Assembly: GCF_003096555.1 (NCBI RefSeq)
Contig: NZ_QEKM01000001.1
Coordinates: 124,001-188,000 of the forward strand
Direction of reading: 5' to 3'
Source of the DNA: Simplicispira sp. 125
GTDB taxonomy: Bacteria; Pseudomonadota; Gammaproteobacteria; Burkholderiales; Burkholderiaceae_C
DNA length: 64,000 bases
In this document: piece after piece, positions 52,312 to 60,497 of the stretch
Layout of the letters: each line of letters begins with the position of its first letter
How positions within the stretch are numbered: the stretch's first letter is position 1
Notes under the pieces: generated by a model
Told to the model about the DNA's origin: nothing
Seen by the model: only the letters and a program-made list of their open reading frames with translations
Database searches by the model: none
Program-made: the position numbers and the translations under genes

Positions 52312-52944
52312 ATGAAGAAAACAATCATTACTTTTTTGATAGCTGCTAGCGCCCAGTGGGCAAGCGCTGATGGCCTAAAAAGCCTTGAGTCCTTCATGCA
52401 GGGCACGCAGGCCGCACGGGCCGACTTTTCCCAGGTGGTGACCACCCCGGGCAAGGATGGGCAGGCCGCACGCCAGAAAACCTCCAGTGGATATTTTGAG
52501 TTCCAGCGCCCGGGGCGGTTTCGTTTTGAGTACAAAAAACCGTTCGAGCAAACCATCGTGGCCGATGGCCAGACGCTGTGGTTCTACGACGTGGACCTGA
52601 ACCAGGTGACCCAGCGGCCCCAGGCGCAGGCGCTGGGCAGCACGCCGGCAGCTTTGCTGGCTTCAGCCCCTGATCTGCGGGCCTTGCGTGCTGACTTTGC
52701 GCTCGAATCCGCGCCTGAACACGATGGCCTGCAGTGGGTGCAGGCCACGCCCAAGGCCCGGGATGGGCAGTTGCAGAGCGTGCGCGTGGGGTTGCGTGGC
52801 GATCAACTGGAGGTGCTGGAGATTCTCGATAGCTTTGGTCAGCGCTCGGTCATCCGCTTTGCCCGGCTGCAGGCCAATCCTTCGCTGTCTGCTGCCACCT
52901 TCCAGTTCAAACCACCGGCAGGGGTGGACGTGCTCAAGCAATAG
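52312..52944 (+). CDS. lolA: Outer-membrane lipoprotein carrier protein LolA
   Basis: A 210-residue periplasmic chaperone that carries lipoproteins to LolB. Mature domain has the LolA pattern (RADFSQVVTTPGKDGQ, RPGRFRFEYKKPFEQTIVADGQTLWFYD). The signal peptide is MKKTIITFLIAASAQWASA with cleavage after Ala19. Residues 7-23, the hydrophobic core end, cleavage site and first mature residues, are encoded by a palindromic element (52332-52381), which is unusual. Ribosome site GAAGGAACTGCC. Confidence 0.94.
   Translation: MKKTIITFLIAASAQWASADGLKSLESFMQGTQAARADFSQVVTTPGKDGQAARQKTSSGYFEFQRPGRFRFEYKKPFEQTIVADGQTLWFYDVDLNQVTQRPQAQALGSTPAALLASAPDLRALRADFALESAPEHDGLQWVQATPKARDGQLQSVRVGLRGDQLEVLEILDSFGQRSVIRFARLQANPSLSAATFQFKPPAGVDVLKQ
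52332..52381. repeat. Palindromic element forming the lolA signal peptide
   Basis: TTTTTTGATAGCTGCTAGCG, loop CCCAGTGGG, CAAGCGCTGATGGCCTAAAA is a very good match to the dispersed family. It encodes FLIAASAQWASADGLK, including the signal peptidase site. Confidence 0.85.
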
Positions 52945-52956
52945 CCGGGCGCCTGT

Positions 52957-53313
52957 TCAGGCCAGCCCCAGCAATGCCAGGCCGATGGTCGCTGGTATTG
53001 CCTGAATGAACAAAATCTTGCGGCTGGCCGTGGCTGCGCCAAAAACACCGGCCGCCAGCACGCACAGCAGAAAGAAGACTTTGACCTGCAGGCCGGCGTC
53101 GCCCAGCCACAGACCCCAGAACAGCCCTGCAGCCAGGAAGCCGTTGTACAGCCCCTGGTTGGCTCCGAGCACCCGCGTGGCTGTGGCCAGATCCTGTTTC
53201 ATGCCAAAGGCGCGCAGGCCGACGGGCTTGTCCCATAAAAACATCTCCAAAACCAGAATGTAGACGTGGAGCAACGCAATCAATGCAACGACGGTGTTGG
53301 CGGCAAGCAGCAT
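52957..53313 (-). CDS. DUF1304 family membrane protein
   Basis: A 118-residue protein with four predicted helices, containing the DUF1304 pattern (LHVYILVLEMFLWDKPVGLRAFG, NQGLYNGFLAAGLFWG). Function unknown. It is convergent with lolA, ending 12 bp from its stop. Confidence 0.85.
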   Translation of the reverse strand: MLLAANTVVALIALLHVYILVLEMFLWDKPVGLRAFGMKQDLATATRVLGANQGLYNGFLAAGLFWGLWLGDAGLQVKVFFLLCVLAAGVFGAATASRKILFIQAIPATIGLALLGLA

Positions 53314-53386
53314 GGCGGGGTATGGGGTGCAGGGATGGGTCCGTCAGCATAGCTGGAATGGGTAGAACGCGCAGGGAGGCCCGTTG

Positions 53387-53974
53387 TCAGGCCAGCGCGC
53401 GGGCCACCCGTTCGCGCAGAACGGGCAACAGTTCGTCCTCAAACCACGGGTTGTGCCGCAGCCAGCCGTTGTTGCGCGGGCTGGGGTGGGGCAGCGCCAG
53501 CAGCACAGGGCTGCGGCTGCGCCATTGCCGCACTGTTTCGGTCAGCGTGCCGCGCTGCAGGGGTAGATGCCAAGCCAGCGCGTACTGGCCCAGAACCAGG
53601 GTGAGCCGCACATCAGGCAGGTGGTCGAGCAAGGGCTTGCGCCAGGCTGGGGCGCATTCGGGGCGCGGGGGAAGGTCGCCCGAGCGGCCCGTGCCGGGAA
53701 AGCAAAACCCCATGGGCAAAATAGCCACCTGGTGGGGGTCGTAAAACGTGGCGCTTGTGATGCCCATCCAGGCGCGCAGGCGCTCGCCGCTGGCGTCGTC
53801 AAACGGAATGCCCGAGGCATGCACCTTGCGCCCCGGCGCCTGGCTGGCGATGAGGATGCGTGCACCGGTGGCCGCCTGCAGCACCGGGCGGGGGCCCAGC
53901 GGCAGGTGCGCCGCGCAGAGTTGGCAGGCGCGTACACGCACCAACAAGGCGTCGAGGGATTCTGCGGCGGGCAT
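53387..53974 (-). CDS. Uracil-DNA glycosylase superfamily protein
   Basis: A 195-residue protein with the UdgX/Family-4-like pattern: CQLCAAHLPLGPRPVLQ, ILIASQAPGRKVHASGIPFDD near residue 39 (GQAPGxxE-like motif A), LVLGQYALAWHL near 129, and LPHPSPRNNGW near 161 (HPSP motif). It lacks the full iron-sulfur cysteine set of Family 4. Enzyme activity is not certain; some members are not active glycosylases. Confidence 0.78.
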   Translation of the reverse strand: MPAAESLDALLVRVRACQLCAAHLPLGPRPVLQAATGARILIASQAPGRKVHASGIPFDDASGERLRAWMGITSATFYDPHQVAILPMGFCFPGTGRSGDLPPRPECAPAWRKPLLDHLPDVRLTLVLGQYALAWHLPLQRGTLTETVRQWRSRSPVLLALPHPSPRNNGWLRHNPWFEDELLPVLRERVARALA

Positions 53975-54089
53975 TCAGGCGATGCAGGCGTTTTCGCCGC
54001 AGGGGTGGGAACTGCTGATTGGCGCCATATGAGCGGCCATGGAATACCTCCGTGGGTGTTTATTGTGGTCCTATTGCCCGCTACCATCC

Positions 54090-55400
54090 ATGGCAACCGT
54101 GAAACACCCTGCCGCACCCCACCAACCCCTGGCCGAGCGCCTGCGCCCGCGCCAGCTCTCTGAAGTCATTGGCCAGCAGCATGTGCTGGGGCCGGGTATG
54201 CCACTGCGTCTCGCGTTTGAGTCGGGTCGGCCGCACAGTTGCATTTTTTGGGGGCCGCCTGGCGTGGGCAAGACCACCATTGCGCGCCTCATGGCCGATG
54301 CCTTTGATGCGCAGTTCATCAGCATCAGCGCCGTGCTGGGTGGGGTGAAGGATATCCGCGAGGCCGTGCAACTGGCCGAAACCGCGCGTGATGGGCTGGT
54401 GCAGCAGCGCACCCTGGTGTTTGTGGACGAGGTGCACCGCTTCAACAAGAGCCAGCAGGATGCCTTTTTGCCGCATGTGGAGAGCGGGCTGTTTACTTTT
54501 ATCGGCGCCACGACCGAGAACCCGTCGTTCGAGGTCAACTCGGCGCTGCTCTCGCGCGCAGCGGTGTACGTGCTGCAACCGCTCTCTACCGAGGATTTGA
54601 AGCAAATTGTGGCTCTAGCGCAGGCGCAGCAAGCGCTGCCAGCTATCGAAAATGATGCGATTGAGCGCCTGGTGGCCTATGCCGATGGCGATGCCAGGCG
54701 CCTGCTCAACACCCTGGAAACCTTGGGCATGGCGGCCCAGCAGGAGCAACTGGCGGAGATCACCGATGCCTGGGTGCTCAAGGTGCTGGGCGAGCGCATG
54801 CGACGCTATGACAAGGGCGGCGAGCAGTTCTACGACACGATCAGCGCGCTGCACAAGTCGGTGCGCGGTTCTGACCCTGATGCGGCGCTGTACTGGCTGG
54901 TACGCATGCTCGATGGTGGAGCCGATCCACGCTACATGGCGCGCCGCTTGGTGCGCATGGCCTCTGAAGATGTGGGCCTGGCCGACCCGCGCGCGCTGCG
55001 CCTGGCGCTCGATTGCGCCGAGGTGTACGAGCGCCTGGGCAGCCCCGAGGGTGAACTGGCGTTGGCCGAATGCGTGGTTTATCTTGCAGTCGCACCTAAA
55101 TCCAATGCGGTCTACAAGGCCTACAACGCGGCGCGTGCTTTTGTAAAGCAAGACGGTACGCGCCCTGTGCCTCTGCACCTGCGCAACGCGCCGACCAAGC
55201 TCATGAAAGAGCTGGACTACGGCAAAGGCTACCGGTATGCGCATGATGAACCCGGTGGGTTTGCTGCGGGCGAAAGTTATTGGCCCGAAGGCATGCAAAA
55301 CCCCGGCTTTTACCTGCCCGTGCCGCGCGGCCTGGAAATCCGTATCGGTGAAAAGTTGCAGGAACTGCGCGCGCGCAACAGGGCAGCGCCGCCTGATTGA
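54090..55400 (+). CDS. rarA: Replication-associated recombination protein A
   Basis: A 436-residue AAA+ ATPase (MgsA/RarA) that acts at stalled forks. N-terminal LAERLRPRQLSEVIGQQHVLG, Walker A WGPPGVGKTTIARL near residue 52, Walker B LVFVDEVHRFNKSQQDAFLPHVE near 109, then GATTENPSFEVNSALLSRA near 140. Residues 174-188 come from an in-frame palindromic element. Start ATG 54090 begins the conserved part; a longer in-frame reading is unlikely. Confidence 0.93.
   Translation: MATVKHPAAPHQPLAERLRPRQLSEVIGQQHVLGPGMPLRLAFESGRPHSCIFWGPPGVGKTTIARLMADAFDAQFISISAVLGGVKDIREAVQLAETARDGLVQQRTLVFVDEVHRFNKSQQDAFLPHVESGLFTFIGATTENPSFEVNSALLSRAAVYVLQPLSTEDLKQIVALAQAQQALPAIENDAIERLVAYADGDARRLLNTLETLGMAAQQEQLAEITDAWVLKVLGERMRRYDKGGEQFYDTISALHKSVRGSDPDAALYWLVRMLDGGADPRYMARRLVRMASEDVGLADPRALRLALDCAEVYERLGSPEGELALAECVVYLAVAPKSNAVYKAYNAARAFVKQDGTRPVPLHLRNAPTKLMKELDYGKGYRYAHDEPGGFAAGESYWPEGMQNPGFYLPVPRGLEIRIGEKLQELRARNRAAPPD
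54609..54653. repeat. Palindromic element inside rarA (in frame)
   Basis: GTGGCTCTAGCGCAGGCGCAG, then CAAGCGCTGCCAGCTATCGA and AAATGA match the family closely. It encodes VALAQAQQALPAIEND in the helical region after the sensor-1 strand. Confidence 0.75.
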
Positions 55401-55525
55401 TAAGTCCGCACATCAATAAGACTGTCTCCATAATCAATTCTTATGCACCGGGAACCTGCCTGATGGGGCAAAAACCCAAGGGAAAACCCCCCCGAACGTG
55501 CAATGGTGAACGGTATGCAAGTGGC

Positions 55526-55574
55526 TACAATTCCGTCCTCAAACCCGCATGGCTGCTTTACCGGCGGGTTTTTT
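55526..55574 (+). promoter_or_regulatory. Possible promoter and leader terminator of livH
   Basis: TACAAT at 55526-55531 is a good -10 box (no clear -35). About 10 bases further a strong hairpin ACCCGC / GCGGGT with T6 at 55542-55574 would end transcription unless antiterminated. It may be a terminator of rarA read-through, or an attenuator of the livHMGF operon beginning at 55657. Confidence 0.5.
55542..55574 (+). terminator. Rho-independent terminator between rarA and livH
   Basis: CCCGC stem with GCGGG and a TTTTTT tract at 55569-55574; the loop is about 15 bases, and an inner CGG/CCG-type pairing may shorten it. Confidence 0.7.
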
Positions 55575-55656
55575 GCTAGATGGCAGGCGGGCTCAAAAGG
55601 CTGTACCGATCCAGGTGCCTCCAGTGTGGACCCGTCACAAACGAAGGACTTTTCTT

Positions 55657-56586
55657 ATGGAAATCTTGCTGCAGCAGATCATCAACGGTCTGGTTCTCGG
55701 CAGCATGTACGCCTTGATAGCCTTGGGCTATACGATGGTGTACGGCATTATTCAACTGATCAATTTCGCACATGGCGAAGTGCTCATGATCGGTGCATTG
55801 ACCAGTTGGAGCTGCATCGGAATGATGCAGGCAGCCATGCCTAGTGCGCCGGGCTGGGTCATTCTGCTGTTGGCGACCCTCATCGCCTGTGTGGTGGCGG
55901 CAACGCTCAATTTTGTGATTGAGAAGGTGGCTTACCGGCCGCTGCGCAACAGTCCTCGCCTGGCGCCCCTGATCACGGCCATCGGTATGTCGATACTGCT
56001 GCAGACGCTGGCCATGATCATCTGGAAGCCCAACTACAAGCCCTATCCCACGCTGCTGCCGAGTTCGCCCTTCGAGATTGGTGGCGCTTACATCACGCCC
56101 ACGCAGATCCTGATTCTGGGTGTGACGGCCGTGTCCCTGGCCCTGCTGATGTACCTGGTGAACCACACCAACCTGGGCCGCGCCATGCGTGCCACGGCAG
56201 AGAACCCGCGTGTGGCCTCGCTCATGGGCGTCAAGCCCGATATGGTTATTTCGGCCACCTTCATCATTGGCGCCATCCTGGCGGCCATTGCCGGCATCAT
56301 GTATGCGTCCAACTACGGCACGGCGCAGCACACCATGGGCTTCCTGCCGGGTCTCAAGGCATTTACCGCAGCCGTGTTTGGCGGCATTGGCAACCTGGCA
56401 GGCGCTGTGGTGGGAGGCATCCTGCTCGGGCTGATCGAGGCGATCGGTTCGGGCTATATCGGCACGCTGACAGGCGGATTGCTGGGCAGCCACTACACCG
56501 ACATCTTTGCATTCATCGTGCTCATCATCATCCTCACGCTGCGCCCCTCGGGCCTGCTGGGTGAACGAGTGGCCGACCGTGCCTGA
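55657..56586 (+). CDS. livH: Branched-chain amino acid ABC transporter permease LivH
   Basis: A 309-residue inner-membrane permease with about eight helices, opening MEILLQQIINGLVLGSMYALIALGYTMVYGI, the LivH signature. With LivM it forms the channel for leucine, isoleucine and valine. ATG 55657 follows CGAAGGACT. First gene of livHMGF. Confidence 0.92.
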   Translation: MEILLQQIINGLVLGSMYALIALGYTMVYGIIQLINFAHGEVLMIGALTSWSCIGMMQAAMPSAPGWVILLLATLIACVVAATLNFVIEKVAYRPLRNSPRLAPLITAIGMSILLQTLAMIIWKPNYKPYPTLLPSSPFEIGGAYITPTQILILGVTAVSLALLMYLVNHTNLGRAMRATAENPRVASLMGVKPDMVISATFIIGAILAAIAGIMYASNYGTAQHTMGFLPGLKAFTAAVFGGIGNLAGAVVGGILLGLIEAIGSGYIGTLTGGLLGSHYTDIFAFIVLIIILTLRPSGLLGERVADRA

Positions 56587-56598
56587 GGACCGATTGCC

Positions 56599-57678
56599 AT
56601 GACAAACAAAAAAACCATCAACTGGGTCTTGGGCGGCATTGCCCTGCTGGTCCTCCCGCTCATTCTTCAGTCCTTCGGCAACGCCTGGGTGCGTATTGCC
56701 GACCTGGCCCTGTTGTATGTGCTGTTGGCCCTGGGCCTCAATATTGTGGTGGGCTACGCTGGCCTGCTCGACCTGGGCTACGTGGCCTTCTATGCGGTGG
56801 GCGCCTATATGTTCGCCCTGCTGGCGTCGCCCCACCTGGCAGAAAATTTTGCGTATGTTGCTGCAATGTTTCCCGATGGGCTGCATATCTCGCTGTGGCT
56901 GGTGATACCGCTGGCGCTGATCATCGCGGCGTGCACCGGGGTGCTGCTGGGTATTCCTGTGCTCAAGTTGCGCGGCGACTACCTGGCCATCGTGACGCTG
57001 GGTTTCGGTGAAATCATCCGCATCTTCCTGAACAACCTCGACCACCCCGTTAACCTGACCAACGGTCCCAAGGGCATTGGGCAGATCGATTCGGTCAAGC
57101 TGTTTGGTATCAATTTCGGCAAAACACTCGAAGTATTCGGTTATGACCTCAACTCGGTCACGCTGTACTACTACCTGTTCCTGGCTCTGGTGCTGATCAC
57201 CATTGTGATTTGCTACCGCCTGCAGGATTCGCGCATTGGCCGCGCCTGGATGGCCATCCGTGAAGACGAAATTGCCGCCAAGGCCATGGGTATCAATACG
57301 CGCAACATGAAGCTGCTTGCCTTTGGTATGGGCGCCTCGTTCGGTGGCGTCTCGGGTGCCATGTTCGGCGCCTTCCAGGGCTTTGTGTCTCCTGAGTCGT
57401 TCAGCCTGATGGAGTCTGTGATGATTGTCTCCATGGTGGTGCTCGGTGGTATCGGCCACATTCCTGGCGTGATTCTGGGTGCCGTGCTGCTGTCTGCGCT
57501 GCCTGAGGTGCTGCGCTATGTGGCCGGCCCGCTGCAGGCCATGACCGATGGACGTCTGGACGCAGCTATCCTGCGCCAGTTGCTCATCGCCCTGGCCATG
57601 ATCATCGTCATGCTGCTGCGCCCCCGTGGCCTGTGGCCCGCGCCTGACCACGGCAAGAGCCTGACGCAGAAGACCTGA
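56599..57678 (+). CDS. livM: Branched-chain amino acid ABC transporter permease LivM
   Basis: A 359-residue permease. The family motif GLNIVVGYAGLLDLGYVAFYAVGAY near residue 47 and GDYLAIVTLGFGEIIRI near 125 match LivM. It starts 12 bp after livH. Confidence 0.93.
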   Translation: MTNKKTINWVLGGIALLVLPLILQSFGNAWVRIADLALLYVLLALGLNIVVGYAGLLDLGYVAFYAVGAYMFALLASPHLAENFAYVAAMFPDGLHISLWLVIPLALIIAACTGVLLGIPVLKLRGDYLAIVTLGFGEIIRIFLNNLDHPVNLTNGPKGIGQIDSVKLFGINFGKTLEVFGYDLNSVTLYYYLFLALVLITIVICYRLQDSRIGRAWMAIREDEIAAKAMGINTRNMKLLAFGMGASFGGVSGAMFGAFQGFVSPESFSLMESVMIVSMVVLGGIGHIPGVILGAVLLSALPEVLRYVAGPLQAMTDGRLDAAILRQLLIALAMIIVMLLRPRGLWPAPDHGKSLTQKT

Positions 57679-57700
57679 ACACACCGCAGAAAGACAGAAC

Positions 57701-58483
57701 ATGGCAGAGAAATCCAAAGATGTGGTGCTGAAGGTTGCAGGCATTTCCAAACGCTTCGGCGGCTTGCAGGCCCTCTCCGATGTGGGCATCACCATTGAAC
57801 GCGGTCAGGTCTATGGCCTGATCGGGCCCAACGGCGCTGGCAAGACCACGTTTTTCAACGTGATCACCGGCCTCTACACCCCCGATAGCGGCACTTTTGA
57901 ACTGGCCGGCAAGCCCTACGAACCCACGGCTGTGCACGAGGTGGCCAAGGCCGGCATTGCACGCACCTTCCAGAATATTCGACTGTTCGCTGAAATGACG
58001 GCGCTGGAGAATGTGATGGTAGGAAGGCACATCCGCACCAAGTCCGGCCTGCTGGGCGCCATACTGCGCACCAAGGGCTTTAAGGCGGAGGAAGCCGCCA
58101 TTGCCAAGCGTGCGCAAGAGTTGCTCGATTACGTGGGCATTGGCGGTTTTGCCGACTACAAGGCGCGCACCCTGAGCTACGGTGACCAGCGTCGCCTGGA
58201 AATCGCCCGTGCCCTGGCCACCGACCCGCAACTCATTGCTCTGGACGAGCCGGCTGCCGGCATGAACGCCACCGAAAAGGTGATGCTGCGCGAATTGATC
58301 GACCGTATTCGCAACGACAACCGCACCATCTTGCTCATCGAGCACGACGTGAAGCTGGTGATGGGCCTGTGCGACCGCGTCACGGTGCTCGACTACGGCA
58401 AACAGATCGCCGAGGGCACGCCGGCGACGGTGCAGAAGAACGAAAAAGTGATTGAGGCCTATTTGGGCACCGGAGGACATTGA
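57701..58483 (+). CDS. livG: Branched-chain amino acid ABC transporter ATPase LivG
   Basis: A 260-residue ATPase: Walker A GPNGAGKTTFFN near residue 43, signature LSYGDQRRLEIARAL near 160, Walker B LIALDEPAAGMN near 178. The C-terminal extension AEGTPATVQKNEKVIEAYLG is LivG-like. It overlaps the livF region tightly. Confidence 0.94.
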   Translation: MAEKSKDVVLKVAGISKRFGGLQALSDVGITIERGQVYGLIGPNGAGKTTFFNVITGLYTPDSGTFELAGKPYEPTAVHEVAKAGIARTFQNIRLFAEMTALENVMVGRHIRTKSGLLGAILRTKGFKAEEAAIAKRAQELLDYVGIGGFADYKARTLSYGDQRRLEIARALATDPQLIALDEPAAGMNATEKVMLRELIDRIRNDNRTILLIEHDVKLVMGLCDRVTVLDYGKQIAEGTPATVQKNEKVIEAYLGTGGH

Positions 58484-58485
58484 GC

Positions 58486-59211
58486 ATGGCCGAAAAATCG
58501 AATGTATTGCTGAAGGTCAAGGGGCTGAAGGTGTCCTATGGCGGCATCCAGGCCGTCAAGGGCGTGGATTTTGAGGTACGCGAAGGCGAACTGGTATCCC
58601 TCATCGGCTCCAACGGTGCCGGCAAGACCACCACCATGAAGGCCATTACAGGCACGCAGCCCATGGGCGATGGCAGCATCGAGTACCTGGGCGAGAGCAT
58701 CAAGGGCAAGGGCGCCTGGGATCTGGTGAAAAAAGGCCTGGTGATGGTGCCCGAGGGCCGTGGCGTGTTCGCCCGCATGACCATCACCGAAAACCTGCAG
58801 ATGGGCGCCTACATCCGCAAGGACAAGGCGGGCATCCTGGCCGACATCGAGAAGATGTTCACCATCTTCCCGCGCCTGCGCGAGCGCAAGGACCAGCTCG
58901 CGGGCACCATGTCGGGCGGCGAACAGCAGATGCTGGCCATGGGCCGTGCGCTGATGAGCCAGCCCAAGCTGCTGCTGCTGGACGAGCCCTCCATGGGCCT
59001 CTCGCCCATCATGGTGGACAAGATCTTCGAGGTGGTGCGCGATGTCTACGCCCTGGGCGTGACCATTCTCCTTGTCGAGCAAAACGCCAGCCGGGCCTTG
59101 GCCATTGCCGACCGTGGCTACGTGATGGAGTCTGGCATCATCACGATGACCGGCCCCGGCCAGGAACTGCTGAGCGACCCGAAGGTGCGTGCTGCCTACC
59201 TGGGCGAATAA
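58486..59211 (+). CDS. livF: Branched-chain amino acid ABC transporter ATPase LivF
   Basis: A 241-residue ATPase: Walker A GSNGAGKTTTMK near residue 39, signature MSGGEQQMLAMGRAL near 138, Walker B LLLLDEPSMGLS near 160. ATG 58486 is chosen because GGAGG is 9 bases upstream; an alternative TTG at 58480 overlaps livG. No periplasmic binding protein gene (livK/livJ) is in this cluster. Confidence 0.94.
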   Translation: MAEKSNVLLKVKGLKVSYGGIQAVKGVDFEVREGELVSLIGSNGAGKTTTMKAITGTQPMGDGSIEYLGESIKGKGAWDLVKKGLVMVPEGRGVFARMTITENLQMGAYIRKDKAGILADIEKMFTIFPRLRERKDQLAGTMSGGEQQMLAMGRALMSQPKLLLLDEPSMGLSPIMVDKIFEVVRDVYALGVTILLVEQNASRALAIADRGYVMESGIITMTGPGQELLSDPKVRAAYLGE

Positions 59212-59247
59212 GCACTGCAATGCCTGCGGAGGTCTCCGCAGGGCCCC

Positions 59248-59282
59248 AAAGACACCGGCCTCACAAGGCGGTGTCTTTTTTG
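59248..59282 (+). terminator. Rho-independent terminator after livF
   Basis: AAAGACACCGGCCT and its near complement AGGCGGTGTCTTTTTT form a long stem with a CACA loop, 36 bases after the livF stop. Confidence 0.85.
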
Positions 59283-59331
59283 CACTGGGCCGTCTGGTTT
59301 TTTGATGAATACGTAGTGAGGTAGCGATGCG

Positions 59332-59694
59332 ATGAATACCCTGCTATCCCTGTCCGTGCCCGTACAAACGGTGCTGTTGCTGGTCGCCAGTAATGTCTTC
59401 ATGACCTTTGCATGGTACGGGCACCTGAAAAATCTGGCGACATCGCCCTGGTACGTGGCGGCACTGGCCAGTTGGGGGATTGCGCTGTTTGAGTATCTTT
59501 TGCAGGTCCCGGCGAACCGCATTGGTTTTACGCAGTTTGATGTGGGGCAGCTCAAGATCATTCAGGAAGTCATCACGCTGTCCGTCTTCGTGCCTTTTGC
59601 CGTTTTCTACCTGGGACAACCGCTCAAGTGGGACTACCTTTGGGCGGGGTTGTGCATGGTCGGCGCGGTGTATTTCATTTTCAGGGGCGCCTGA
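59332..59694 (+). CDS. DMT superfamily protein, DUF486
   Basis: A 120-residue inner-membrane protein with four helices, with the DUF486 landmarks NVFMTFAWYGHLK (near residue 20) and LFEYLLQVPANRIGF (near 52). A small multidrug-resistance-like transporter by fold, but no substrate is known for the family. Confidence 0.88.
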   Translation: MNTLLSLSVPVQTVLLLVASNVFMTFAWYGHLKNLATSPWYVAALASWGIALFEYLLQVPANRIGFTQFDVGQLKIIQEVITLSVFVPFAVFYLGQPLKWDYLWAGLCMVGAVYFIFRGA

Positions 59695-59772
59695 TACCGG
59701 CAAGCTTTCAACGTCAGCCTTGTGGCGGGTACCGCTGAAAACGTGCGGTTAAACTTCCGCTATCTACGAAAC

Positions 59773-59792
59773 GGTCACAGTTTCGTTACATC
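59773..59792. promoter_or_regulatory. Possible Pho box
   Basis: On the minus strand the sequence reads TGTAACGAAACTGTGAC: two TGT-AC half-sites 11 bases apart, the spacing of PhoB sites. It lies 36 bases before the DUF47-PiT operon. Orientation is opposite to the usual one, so this is a candidate only. Confidence 0.45.
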
Positions 59793-59827
59793 TTTATCCA
59801 TTTTCGATTCCACCCCCGGGAGCCCCT

Positions 59828-60475
59828 ATGCTGTTTGGCAAGCTTTTGCCGCGCGAAGGCAATTTTTTCGAGATGTTCAACCAGCATGCGGACCGCATCG
59901 TTGAAGCTGCACATGCTTTTTCGCAACTGGTGGCCAACTACAACGATCCCCATCTGCGCGAGAAGTATGCCCAGGACGTGGACAACGCCGAACGTTCTGC
60001 AGACCGCGTGACGCACGACATCAACAAGGCGGTGCACAAGACCTTCATCACGCCGATCGACCGGGAGCAAATCCATTCGCTCATCAACACCATGGACGAT
60101 GTGGCCGACCTGATCCAGGATTCGGCCGAGACCATGAGTCTGTACGACATCCGCCACATGACGGACGAGATCTCGCGGCTGACGGATCTGAGCGTCAAGT
60201 GCTGCGAGCGTGTACGCGATGCCGTCAAGCTGCTCAACAAGCTGGCCGACCCGGCCACGGCGGAGGCCGCCCTCAAGACCTGCGAAGAGATCGACAGGCT
60301 TGAAAGCGATGCCGACCGGGTGCTGCGCAGTGCCATGAGCAAGTTGTTCCGTGAAGAGCCGGATGTGCGGGAGCTGATCAAGCTCAAGGCGATCTACGAG
60401 CTGCTGGAAACCATCACAGACAAGTGTGAGGATGTGGCCAATCTGATCGAGGGCATCGTCCTCGAGAACTCCTGA
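59828..60475 (+). CDS. DUF47 family phosphate transport regulator (PhoU-like)
   Basis: A 215-residue all-helical cytosolic protein of the TIGR00153/YkaA group, related to PhoU in fold (NQHADRIVEAAHAFSQLVANY, DDVADLIQDSAETMSLYD). It lies 22 bp before the phosphate permease gene, the usual pairing, and probably modulates its activity. Confidence 0.9.
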   Translation: MLFGKLLPREGNFFEMFNQHADRIVEAAHAFSQLVANYNDPHLREKYAQDVDNAERSADRVTHDINKAVHKTFITPIDREQIHSLINTMDDVADLIQDSAETMSLYDIRHMTDEISRLTDLSVKCCERVRDAVKLLNKLADPATAEAALKTCEEIDRLESDADRVLRSAMSKLFREEPDVRELIKLKAIYELLETITDKCEDVANLIEGIVLENS

Positions 60476-60497
60476 CCTGTCCGGAAGCGATCCTTCC

